Source: Actinomycetes bacterium (GTDB lineage: Bacteria; Actinomycetota; Acidimicrobiia; Acidimicrobiales; Palsa-688). Taken from it: a stretch of DNA of 11,462 bases. Positions within the stretch are counted from its first letter, which is position 1. The number at the start of each line of letters is the position of its first letter. Made by a program: the position numbers and the translations under genes. Of this stretch, positions 1 through 5,431 are shown piece by piece. The notes beneath the pieces are model-generated. The model was not told where the DNA came from. It did not search any database and saw only the letters and a program-made list of their open reading frames with translations. The stretch spans positions 1-11,462 of the forward strand of contig JAKBBS010000107.1 in assembly GCA_021808425.1 (NCBI GenBank), read 5' to 3'.

Positions 1-347
1 AACGCCCGTGGAGAGTTCAGCGACCACAGACTCGATCGCGGCGAGGCTGAGGTCGACGCCGCGTAGCAGTGCCAGCTCTTCGCCGGGAGTCGCGGCTCAC
101 GATTCCGCGCCCAGAGGGACTTCAACTAGTCGACACCAGCGTGGTCACTGTCGCCGGGCGTCTTCGGATCGCTACGATCGCTGCCGTGGGGCGCGATTTA
201 CCAGCGGCTTGTAGCCGCGACCCGGAGCCGTTCGAGCCGTTCGCGTGACGGGATCAAAGCGTTTTGGTCTCACCCGATAACTTTGCGCACAGCATTCGCC
301 CGTGAGCTGGGAAAGTCCTGGTAGGCACAGCGTTCACGCCTCGATAT
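1..347. other. Gene-poor left edge, no convincing gene
   Basis: I find no convincing coding region here. Short open frames exist on both strands, but they have no recognisable domain and a strained composition, with runs of Ser, Arg and Thr. On the minus strand one frame is open from about 105 to the window edge and reads somewhat like protein (ELALLRGVDLSLAAIESVV), but a stop lies upstream and the only in-frame start is an internal GTG. It could be an edge fragment of a decayed gene. The stretch ends at the orphan tRNA half, so it probably lies inside or next to an old integrated element. Confidence 0.4.
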
Positions 348-389
348 TTTGCAAGCAGGGGGTCGTGGGTTCGAGTCCCATCGTCTCCA
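348..389 (+). tRNA. Orphan 3' half of tRNA-Ala (anticodon UGC), attachment-site relic
   Basis: The sequence from 348 fits a tRNA from the anticodon loop onward. The loop is TTTGCAA with anticodon TGC at 350-352, followed by the anticodon-stem 3' strand GCAGG, a five-base variable loop GGGTC, the T arm GTGGG-TTCGAGT-CCCAT, the acceptor 3' strand CGTCTCC and discriminator A389. Position 70 is U, which permits the G3:U70 pair that marks tRNA-Ala. CCA is not encoded, and a T run follows. The bases before 348 cannot form the 5' anticodon strand and no D arm or 5' acceptor strand is present, so this is not a working tRNA gene. Tyrosine integrases commonly recombine within the anticodon loop or T arm and duplicate the tRNA 3' end, which explains such a half copy. 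The intact gene must lie outside the window. Confidence 0.8.
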
Positions 390-560
390 CTTTTCCCAGT
401 AGCCACAAGGGTTGTTCGCTTTTGCGAGGGTCCCAATGCGGGTCGCACAGCGCTGGCACAGTAGATACGTGGGTAGCCCGGATGGTGTGGAGGCCATCTG
501 ATGGTCCTCTGTCGGCGGGCCTGCCTACCGGACGGATGGCTTCATGGGCAGCGACATAGG
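382..560 (+). repeat. Att/integrase-upstream repeat, copy 1, with relic of the integrase start
   Basis: This copy starts with the tRNA end CGTCTCCAC, then TTTTCCCAG, a CCACAAGGGTTGTTCGCTT-like block and a GCACAGTAGATA block ending near 467. It matches copies at 5267 and 7248. Beyond 467 it still aligns by eye with the region before the integrase in copy 2: a GGAGG-CATC-GGTCCTC-CGGC pattern, then GGCTTCATGG at about 539-548, corresponding to the ribosome-binding site and ATG at 5420-5434. After about 560 the resemblance to the integrase ends, so its coding sequence is gone. The -35-like element is CTGGCA rather than TTGACA, which suggests promoter decay. Confidence 0.75.
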
Positions 561-565
561 TTCCC

Positions 566-605
566 CGGCTTGCGGCTTGCGGCTTGCGGCTTGCGGCTTG
601 CGGCT
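566..605 (+). repeat. 7-bp tandem repeat (CGGCTTG)x5.7
   Basis: Five exact copies of CGGCTTG in a row (566-600) are followed by CGGCT. The run begins just after the last detectable similarity to the integrase start, so it lies in non-coding, degenerating sequence. It is a candidate for slipped-strand length variation. I see no coding or regulatory role. Confidence 0.9.
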
Positions 606-848
606 CTTGGATCGTCGGGAGCTTCGGTGGCTAACGGGGCCAGGACCACCGTCTACGACGCGCCGGGCGTGTGGTGTCGGCTTCCTGGGGTGGGCAGCGC
701 TCTACGTCCTCGCAGGAGTGAAACTTCACCAGATGAATACGGCCAACTGGGGACTAGTTGCGCTCTCGGCGTTCCGTACCGTTCTCGGAGGCCCCGAGGC
801 GGCAAATCTTACCGCCGGACTGCAATGCCAAGCAACACCGGGGCGCGC
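606..848. other. Non-coding stretch between integrase relic and XRE gene
   Basis: Overlapping open frames exist on the plus strand (from 501, 544 and 758), but none has a recognisable domain, plausible composition or a ribosome-binding site. The frame from 758 merely extends the XRE gene upstream without homology. I see no repeats or RNA genes here. Confidence 0.5.
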
Positions 849-883
849 TGGAAACTGCGTGTCGTAAATGTTACACTTTCCTT
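849..883 (+). promoter_or_regulatory. Probable leaderless promoter of the XRE gene
   Basis: TACACT at 872-877 fits the TANNNT -10 consensus and is followed by exactly six bases before ATG884, the spacing expected when transcription starts on the start codon. No Shine-Dalgarno sequence precedes the ATG. The -35 position (TGGAAA, 849-854) is a weak match. GTGT (859-862) and ACAC (873-876) form short inverted arms around the -10 box and could be half-sites for autoregulation, as is usual for XRE antitoxins. That last point is inference. Confidence 0.45.
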
Positions 884-1288
884 ATGAAGTCAAGAACCGC
901 GGCCGAGGACCGCTTCGCAAGACTCCGATCTGAGCCGGAGTACGGTGAGGCCTACCAGATGGCATCGCGGCGCATCGCCATGTTCGACCACGTTGTGCGT
1001 TCCCTCGACGCGAGACGTCAAGAACTTGGCTTGTCCAAGGCGGACGTAGCAGCTCGCGCGAACATGCCGGCGGCGGCGGTGCGGAGACTGTTTTCCCAGC
1101 AACAGAAGAATCCAACGTTGGTAACGCTGGTCGCCATCGCAGACGCCCTTGATCTCCGTATCTCAGTAATGCCACAAGAGGAGGTGACCGAGCGCTCGAC
1201 CATGCTAACTCCTCGTTATCGGAGCACGCCGGGATCCGTTACTGAAGCACCTTTCCGTACTTCCGAAACTCGGAGACGTACTGCCTGA
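884..1288 (+). CDS. XRE-family helix-turn-helix protein, HigA-like antitoxin
   Basis: The product is 134 residues. Residues 1-47 are the charged N-terminal segment often seen in actinobacterial HigA-like antitoxins (DPEY-AY-A-RRI-type pattern; here EPEYGEAYQMASRRI). A helix-turn-helix of the XRE/Cro type follows at about 48-92, including LGLSKADVAARANMPAAAV and NPTLVTLVAIADALDL. Such proteins usually bind a Gp49/HigB toxin and repress their own operon. I chose ATG884 because homology begins there and a leaderless -10 box sits just upstream. Residues after about 97 (EEVTERSTM onward) look unlike the family and run 50 nt antisense into the 3' end of the toxin gene, so the original stop may have been lost. 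The placement is odd: the toxin-like gene is convergent, not in the same operon. Antitoxin function is inferred from family and neighbourhood. Confidence 0.8.
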   Translation: MKSRTAAEDRFARLRSEPEYGEAYQMASRRIAMFDHVVRSLDARRQELGLSKADVAARANMPAAAVRRLFSQQQKNPTLVTLVAIADALDLRISVMPQEEVTERSTMLTPRYRSTPGSVTEAPFRTSETRRRTA

Positions 1289-1673
1289 TCCGGGCGTACT
1301 CGCGGGGGTGTGCGGCCGTCCTCGGTTGCTTGGTGAGTCCGTCTAGGCAGACGATACTCGGTCCCTCGAGCTTCTCCGACGTGCGGATCAGCAGACAGAA
1401 GAGCCGGTAGTTCACGCCGCCTGATTTGACGCGGACCTCGTGGATGCCTGTCATGTCGCCGTGCATGGCTTCCCACTTTCCTCCGCCGGAGAACGACGGG
1501 GGCGGCGCCGCTGCGACCGCCGCCAAGATCGCATCGAACTCCGCAGCGACGGTGATAGGCACCGAGTCGAGATACTCAACGGTCGGCGTCCGTTGCGAAG
1601 CATCGCTATCGGAGTGACGTTGGAAGAAATGGATTAGCCAGGGCTGGGGGGTGCCCGAACCCGGCGCCGTCAC
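1239..1673 (-). CDS. Gp49/HigB-like (RelE superfamily) toxin
   Basis: The product is 144 residues. It has the features of phage-derived Gp49-like/HigB toxins: an N-terminal FF-x-RH and TPTVEYLDSVP block (about 16-37), a KWEAMHGDMTGIHEVRVKSG segment (about 66-85), then NYRLFCLL and a hydrophobic strand with the LDGLTKQPR motif where the family has a GF-x-KK segment. It ends with the Arg-rich helix EYARIRQYVSEF. Family members are ribosome-dependent mRNA interferases acting in the cytoplasm. The start is GTG1671-1673, which overlaps the TGA of the upstream gene as GTGA, so translation is probably coupled. The 3' end overlaps the convergent XRE gene by 50 nt. HigBA pairs are normally co-directional, so either a segment was inverted or the upstream gene has taken over as regulator. 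It appears intact; activity is not shown. Confidence 0.8.
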   Translation of the reverse strand: MTAPGSGTPQPWLIHFFQRHSDSDASQRTPTVEYLDSVPITVAAEFDAILAAVAAAPPPSFSGGGKWEAMHGDMTGIHEVRVKSGGVNYRLFCLLIRTSEKLEGPSIVCLDGLTKQPRTAAHPREYARIRQYVSEFRKYGKVLQ

Positions 1674-2260
1674 GTGCCCCCGGACCTTCCCGCGCCGAGT
1701 TCCGGCACGGGATCGATCGCCAGACTGGCAACGAACGCCGCGATGCGCTGGGCCTCACTGCGACGGAGGTCGCGAGGTAGGGAGAGGTAGATCAAGACCC
1801 CTGATCGAAGAGGAAATGGATACTGAACCAGATCAGAACTCAGTCCCGCGACCTTGTCTGGGGCCGATCCGGTCTCTGGGCCACCGGTCGACCGACCAGT
1901 CTGCTTGGCTTTCTTGACGGGCTTGTCGGGACCCTTCGTCCGGGACACCCTCGACCCGGGTGCCCGGAACTCTACCGGATTCTCAAGGTACTTGGTGTAG
2001 TTGGCGATAGCTGCCTTGAAGCGGTTCCCATACGTCTGGAGGCTCGTCGGGTTGTACTTGCTCGCTCGGAGGCGAGCGAAACGATCGAGTTGCCGGGCAA
2101 CGTCCAGCTCTCGGATCGCCGTGGAGCCCCAGGTGTCACCATCGATTTCAAAGACTTGCGTAACAGCGGTCTTGTACGACGCCGCGGTGTTAGGACTGAG
2201 CTCGCCTTTCCGACTCGACCAGTCCAGAAAGGCCATGAGGCCTTTGGCAGTGCCGCTCAA
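1670..2260 (-). CDS. Integrase-N-terminus-like (SAM-like) protein, no catalytic domain
   Basis: The product is 196 residues. Residues about 1-95 resemble the core-binding SAM-like domain of tyrosine recombinases: FLDWSSRKGELSPNTAASYK, then a helical second half with TSLQTYGNRFKAAIANYTKY. No catalytic R-K-H-R-Y domain follows. There is instead a basic linker (about 100-130, several Lys-Pro and Arg) and a short C-terminal module with YPFPLRSGVLIYLSLPRDL and RRSEAQRIAAFVASL. I recall similar tails on uncharacterised proteins but cannot name the family. TTG at 2258-2260 is the first usable start after an in-frame TAG, with GAGGAAA about 14 nt upstream; ATG ten codons in is an alternative. It is the first gene of a two-gene unit with the toxin, behind a strong extended -10 promoter. 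It may bind DNA and regulate the unit; that is inference. Confidence 0.7.
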   Translation of the reverse strand: MSGTAKGLMAFLDWSSRKGELSPNTAASYKTAVTQVFEIDGDTWGSTAIRELDVARQLDRFARLRASKYNPTSLQTYGNRFKAAIANYTKYLENPVEFRAPGSRVSRTKGPDKPVKKAKQTGRSTGGPETGSAPDKVAGLSSDLVQYPFPLRSGVLIYLSLPRDLRRSEAQRIAAFVASLAIDPVPELGAGRSGGT

Positions 2261-2284
2261 CTGCAGGTCAGTTTCCTCGGCTAT

Positions 2285-2319
2285 CTATCCTCCTTCGGGA
2301 CTCTCGGATTGCAGGATAG
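2285..2319 (-). promoter_or_regulatory. Hairpin in the 5' leader of the integrase-like/toxin unit
   Basis: CTATCCT (2285-2291) and AGGATAG (2313-2319) form a perfect 7-bp stem around a 21-nt loop in the leader upstream of the TTG start. On the mRNA strand the 3' arm includes part of an AAGGAGG sequence (about 2289-2295). If this acts as a ribosome-binding site the hairpin would hide it, but no good start codon follows it directly. The role is uncertain. Confidence 0.35.
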
Positions 2320-2358
2320 CACGCCGTAATGACATACGTGCAATCTCATCCCTAGCTT

Positions 2359-2376
2359 ATCTCTGAGATTATATCA
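2359..2376 (-). promoter_or_regulatory. Extended -10 promoter with overlapping palindrome
   Basis: Read on the minus strand, 2376-2368 is TGATATAAT, a perfect extended -10 element (TGnTATAAT). No good -35 is visible, as is typical for such promoters. Transcription would start near 2361 and give a leader of about 100 nt before the TTG at 2260. The odd palindrome ATCTCTGAGAT (2359-2369) covers the -10/start region and is a good operator candidate. This is the most AT-rich, consensus-like promoter I see in the window. Confidence 0.6.
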
Positions 2377-2379
2377 ATG

Positions 2380-3086
2380 GCCGGGATACCGAGGCCTACG
2401 GGGTTCAGCCTAAATCGGAAAGGGACTTATCTGACGTCGAAGTTGTCGGGAGTTCGAATAGGGAAGCGCAACACCACACGTACTTAGCCGAGCCGGAAGG
2501 ACCCGAATCTGTTGGTTGGTGTCGCCCGCTGGACGTCATTTGAAACCGTCATGCAACATCCGGGAGAGGGTCGGTTCCCTGTGTTTTGACCGGCGCGGAA
2601 TTCGTCTCCATGGAGCTATCGACCAACTCAGCGATCTCTATCCCGCCAATCCATTAGGGCACCCCGAATGATTGATAAGTCGTTTAGGACCTCGACGCCA
2701 CTATGCTTGCCGCGCAGGCGACTGCTGCGCCTCCGCGGCTGGTTCGCTGCGATCATCGGCCCTCCTGTCGCCTCGCTCTCCACGCCGCCACATCCAGCTC
2801 GACGTGCGGCCGTGGGAAACCGAATTCGACGAACGTCTGTGACGCCCTTAACCGTGGGCGTCCGAGGCACAGCGGGCAAGTATCATCGCAGGCTCGCCAC
2901 CTATCTCCACTCGCTCGTCCGAGCGGGGTTCTCATCGGCGAGATCGCCGACCCATCCCGCAATACTGCTCGCGACCAGCAGAGCGTATGCGCTGCGGCCC
3001 GATCTTCGTCGGAGTTCGAGCTGCCACCTGCGCACTGACCGTGGGCGCAGTATCGGATCGGGCTTTCGGGGTCCAGCGATGCCGTG
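2380..3086. other. Gene-poor, hairpin-rich stretch
   Basis: No gene is convincing in these 700 bases. Open frames on both strands (for example 2628-2879 minus, 2668-3090 plus) lack recognisable motifs and start signals. Inverted repeats stand out: a 12-bp interrupted stem at 2709-2739; CGCTCG/CGAGCG at 2912-2925; and TCGGCGA-GA-TCGCCGA at 2935-2950. Decayed coding sequence, remains of a mobile element, or a structured RNA would all fit. I cannot choose between them from sequence alone. Confidence 0.5.
2709..2739. repeat. Strong hairpin in gene-free DNA
   Basis: GCCGCG (2709-2714) pairs with CGCGGC (2734-2739) and AGGCG (2716-2720) pairs with CGCCT (2728-2732), with one C-C mismatch between the blocks and a 7-nt loop. 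No T run follows on either strand, so it is not an ordinary intrinsic terminator. Confidence 0.7.
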
Positions 3087-3179
3087 TTAGGACGCTTCTC
3101 GGTGCCGGCCGATGTACTCCTTTAGGGCATCTCGGCCGATCTCGGCCAGCCGCCGGCCTTGACGGGAGGTGATGCTGCT
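3087..3179 (-). pseudogene. C-terminal fragment of a ribbon-helix-helix antitoxin
   Basis: A minus-strand frame ending in TAA at 3087-3089 reads SRQGRRLAEIGRDALKEYI followed by GRHREAS. This matches the second-helix pattern of ribbon-helix-helix antitoxins (GRSxAEIxRDALREYLxRH type), which bind operator DNA as dimers and neutralise VapC- or MazF-type toxins. The beta strand and first helix that should precede it are missing, and there is no start codon. Resemblance to the family stops about where the promoter/operator of the AbiE-like unit begins (3183). No partner toxin is recognisable downstream on the minus strand. It is probably a remnant cut by insertion or rearrangement. The fragment is short, so the family call is tentative. 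Confidence 0.4.
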
Positions 3180-3182
3180 CGG

Positions 3183-3223
3183 TGTTCGTGTGTAGACGAA
3201 CAGCGAACGGTGTATGTTGGGGT
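3183..3223 (+). promoter_or_regulatory. Operator-like inverted repeat and leaderless promoter of the AbiE-like unit
   Basis: TGTTCGT (3183-3189) and ACGAACA (3196-3202) are perfect 7-bp inverted arms with a 6-bp spacer. A partial third copy (GCGAACG) follows at 3203-3209. TATGTT at 3213-3218 fits TANNNT and is followed by five bases before GTG3224, so transcription would begin on or next to that codon. AbiEi antitoxins are known to repress their own operon by binding upstream inverted repeats, and this arrangement fits that model. Confidence 0.55.
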
Positions 3224-4282
3224 GTGGGTCGTAGCCGCGGTGAGCTGATCGAGTCGGTTGTCGAGCGGGTGTTGGCGGCGTTCGTGGAGGTTGGGGTCGA
3301 CGTCGGGGTGGGACTGGACGTCGAGACGGGGGAGATGTTTGATGTGGCGCTCGAGGTGGGCGGCGAGTGTGTCGTGGCCGTGGTGAGAGTTTCTGTCGGA
3401 GTTCGCGATGTGGCGTCGCTGCGCGACCTCGCTTGTAGCAGTGTGCTGCCGTTGTTTGTTGCTGCCGAGCGGATCAGCGAGGGGGCGAGGGCCGACTTGC
3501 GGGACTGCGGTGTCGGTTTTTATGACGGCCAGGGTCATTTGCGGCTTTTTCTGCCTGGGTTGCGTATCGACTCGTCGGTGACCGCGACGCTCGGGAGCCG
3601 TTCGCCGTCGACGGGGGTCCTGGCGGGTGAGGTGGCTAAGGAGGCCGCGATTGTTTTGCTCGGGGCTCCTCGCGCCATTGTGGGTGTCCGAGAGCTGGCG
3701 CGTGTCCTCAACCGGGCGCCGAGCACGGTTTCGGCTGCTCTTGACCGTCTTCGGGGCGAGGGGCTGGTGACGTCGCGCAACGAGCCGCTTTGCCCGGATC
3801 TGTTTTGGGAGTTGGCCGGGGCTTGGCGGCATGAGACCGTTTCGCTGGCAGAGGCGCCGTCGCTGGGACAGGCCGCTCGGTCCGGCCGGTTGCGGCTTGG
3901 TCTCGGGGAGGGCGGTGTGACCGGCGATCGGGCGCTGGAGCCGGTTGGCTGGGCGCTTACCGACACGGCCGCGGCGGCCGCTTGGGGCATGCCGGTAGTG
4001 GCGGCTAGTAACTATCCGCCCGACTTCTATGTGCCGTCGCGTATGTTCGTCGACCGGGCGGTGTCGATTTTGGGCCGGCCGGGTCCGGGCGAGGAGCGAG
4101 GCGCGACGGTGAGCGTCTCCCCGGCACGGTTGGTGTGCACGGCGCGAGTGATGCGCCCGTCAACGCCGTGGCCTACCGCCTCGTGGGTGGTCGTGGCCTT
4201 GGATCTCGCCCGGGACCTGTCGCGGGGCCGGGAGATCCTCGAGCGCTGGAAGCCTCCCCTGGGGGTCGAGCGTGTCTGGTGA
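3224..4282 (+). CDS. AbiEi-like winged-helix antitoxin/repressor
   Basis: The product is 352 residues. The N-terminal domain (about 10-116) has the alternating-strand pattern DVGVGLDVETGEMFDVALEV, then ERISEGARADLRDCGVGFYD and GQGHLRLFLPG, as in AbiEi-related proteins of actinobacteria that precede a nucleotidyltransferase. A winged helix-turn-helix follows at about 152-186 (VGVRELARVLNRAPSTVSAA, then LDRLRGEGLV). The C-terminal part (about 240-290) includes VGWALTDTAAAAAWGMPVV and SNYPPDFYVPS. The expected roles are autorepression and neutralising the paired AbiEii-type toxin in a type IV-like system. I chose GTG3224 because the 14 codons before it are unlike protein and contain the palindrome, and a leaderless -10 fits. 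A GTG at 3182 would give 366 residues. The end overlaps the original toxin start by 11 nt. Confidence 0.75.
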   Translation: MGRSRGELIESVVERVLAAFVEVGVDVGVGLDVETGEMFDVALEVGGECVVAVVRVSVGVRDVASLRDLACSSVLPLFVAAERISEGARADLRDCGVGFYDGQGHLRLFLPGLRIDSSVTATLGSRSPSTGVLAGEVAKEAAIVLLGAPRAIVGVRELARVLNRAPSTVSAALDRLRGEGLVTSRNEPLCPDLFWELAGAWRHETVSLAEAPSLGQAARSGRLRLGLGEGGVTGDRALEPVGWALTDTAAAAAWGMPVVAASNYPPDFYVPSRMFVDRAVSILGRPGPGEERGATVSVSPARLVCTARVMRPSTPWPTASWVVVALDLARDLSRGREILERWKPPLGVERVW

Positions 4283-4350
4283 TGTCGTGGTGTTGGCCGA
4301 CGACGCCACCGGTCGCGTCGCCGCGTTCGTGCATACCTTGGCTTTGCTTC
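4272..4350 (+). pseudogene. Out-of-frame N-terminus of the AbiEii-like gene
   Basis: GTG4272 overlaps the TGA of the AbiEi-like gene by 11 nt, the typical coupled start for such pairs. This frame reads MSGDVVVLADDATGRVAAFV, then HTLAL, a plausible N-terminal helix, and then becomes nonsense. The next frame takes over near 4350 with SGRPVWVLAGGLA. One missing base around 4345-4352 accounts for the shift. It could be a real mutation, a sequencing error, or, less likely, ribosomal frameshifting; I see no strong slippery heptamer. Confidence 0.65.
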
Positions 4351-4360
4351 CGGTCGGCCG

Positions 4361-5194
4361 GTGTGGGTGCTCGCCGGCGGGTTGGCCGTCAACGTCCGTC
4401 TCGGCCGGACCCACCGCGCGACGAATGATATCGACACGGTCAGCGACGACCAGCCGCGCCTGATAGAGCTGCTCGCCGCTGGTCACGCCGAGCGCCTCAG
4501 CGCCGCAAAGGTTCAGCTGCAGCATCCCGAGGTCGAGATCGACGTGATGGAGTCCACTGACGGCGTCGACTTGCCGGCGCATCCCTCGGACCGGGCCTTT
4601 GCTCTGGCTCGCCGATGGACTATGGCGACCGCCTCGGCGGTCGAGTTGTCCGCCGTGGACGGGCAACGGACAGTGGCGAAGGTGTCGCTGCGGGTCGCGT
4701 CGCTGCCAGCGCTGGTAGCGCTTAAGACGGTCTCGCTTCCCAGACGACGTTCCGGAAACTATCCTCACAAGGTCGGCTCGGACATGCAGGACCTGTACCG
4801 TCTTGTTGAGGGCCGCTACTTCGATGAGGCGCTTGAAGGTTTGCTCGGCGCACCCGACGAGCTTCGCCGATGGGTCGGCGGGGAGCTGTCGGCGACCTTC
4901 AATGGCTCGAACCGGCGCTACTCGGCGGCACGGCTCCGCCGTTTCGCCGACAACATGGAGAGCCGCTCGATCAGCGAGGATGACCTGTCTGCGCTGGGCG
5001 ACTTGGGCGATGCCCTCCTCGGCTCTAGACCGTACACGAGGCGTCGGCGTCTGTCACTACTCGTTACGGCGGCTTCTGGTGGCACGGCCCGTTTCGGCGC
5101 GCCGACGACTTCCCCGACGAGCGGCGCTACTAAAAACTGCGCGCGCTCGGGGTGCCGCTACGGGATACGTGGTGGCTTCGAGGAGCGCACCTAA
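4361..5194 (+). CDS. AbiEii-like nucleotidyltransferase toxin, frameshifted at the N-terminus
   Basis: As an open frame from GTG4361 the product is 277 residues. It has the nucleotidyltransferase core of AbiEii toxins: AGGLAVN (5-11), RATNDIDTV with paired Asp23 and Asp25 as metal ligands, a third acidic strand EVEIDVMES (Asp61), a Lys in LPALVALKTVSL (about 122), and HKVGSDMQDLYRLV (137-149). Family members transfer nucleotides to targets such as tRNA and block growth during phage attack. The gene originally began at GTG4272; starting at 4361 loses the strand that leads into the GG motif, and no ribosome-binding site precedes 4361, so the toxin may be inactive. The last 54 residues (from about 224, PYTRRRRLS onward) look like read-through into non-coding DNA: members I know end near DLGDALLG, so the original stop was probably lost too. 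Confidence 0.7.
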   Translation: MWVLAGGLAVNVRLGRTHRATNDIDTVSDDQPRLIELLAAGHAERLSAAKVQLQHPEVEIDVMESTDGVDLPAHPSDRAFALARRWTMATASAVELSAVDGQRTVAKVSLRVASLPALVALKTVSLPRRRSGNYPHKVGSDMQDLYRLVEGRYFDEALEGLLGAPDELRRWVGGELSATFNGSNRRYSAARLRRFADNMESRSISEDDLSALGDLGDALLGSRPYTRRRRLSLLVTAASGGTARFGAPTTSPTSGATKNCARSGCRYGIRGGFEERT

Positions 5195-5266
5195 CGGATA
5201 GCTGGGTTCGCTCCGCTGGTGCGACGGGCACCGTCACCAACCATAGGCTGGCATGATTTTCACAGT

Positions 5267-5351
5267 CGTCTCCACTTTTCCCAGCAACCATAAGGGTTCT
5301 TGGCCTTGTTAAGGCGCCTCGGAGGATCGCACAACGTTGACACAGTAGATA
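5267..5351 (+). repeat. Att/integrase-upstream repeat, copy 2
   Basis: The copy starts with CGTCTCCAC, the last nine bases of the tRNA-Ala end, then TTTTCCCAGCAACC, AAGGGTTCTTGGC, GGCGCCTCGGA and GCACAACGTTGACACAGTAGATA. Unlike copy 1 it lacks the T arm and anticodon half. It shares the GGCGCCTCGGA block with copy 3 and the tRNA end with copy 1. It stands directly before the integrase pseudogene, so it marks one end of a former element. Confidence 0.8.
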
Positions 5352-5365
5352 ACGCGGTGTAGCTT
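5337..5365 (+). promoter_or_regulatory. Promoter of the integrase remnant
   Basis: TTGACA (5337-5342) and TAGCTT (5360-5365) are 17 bp apart and match -35 and -10 elements. The promoter lies in the repeat, between the tRNA-like end and the integrase start, which places integrase expression next to the attachment site. In copy 3 the same two boxes are only 7 bp apart (TTGGCA and TAGCTT), so that promoter is dead. Confidence 0.55.
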
Positions 5366-5431
5366 GGGGCGCCTGGAGGGCATCAAACGGTCCTCCGCCG
5401 GCATGAGTTGGCCGGCCAGAAGGAGGGCTTC

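Noticed and set aside
1..105. Minus-strand gene fragment at the left edge
   Set aside because: The frame looks somewhat protein-like, but it has only an internal GTG as start, no recognisable motif, and runs off the window after a short distance.
348..389. A functional tRNA-Ala gene
   Set aside because: Only the portion from the anticodon loop onward is present; no D arm, 5' acceptor strand or 5' anticodon strand can be formed from the bases upstream.
254..497. Minus-strand open frames reading GDDGTRTHDPLLAK and WRRWDSNPRPPACK as proteins
   Set aside because: These peptide strings are the well-known spurious translation of a tRNA 3' end read backwards; they fall on the tRNA-Ala half and repeat copy 1.
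566..605. A CRISPR array
   Set aside because: The units are 7 bp and directly adjacent, with no spacers; the same holds for the 384-bp and 11-bp duplications. No cas genes are present.
501..887. Plus-strand open frames between the integrase relic and the XRE gene
   Set aside because: They include the heptanucleotide repeat, lack motifs and ribosome-binding sites, and reflect high GC content.
3122..3832. A 236-residue minus-strand open frame opposite the AbiEi-like gene
   Set aside because: It is Arg/Pro/His-rich and antisense to a frame with clear domain structure, so it is a shadow.
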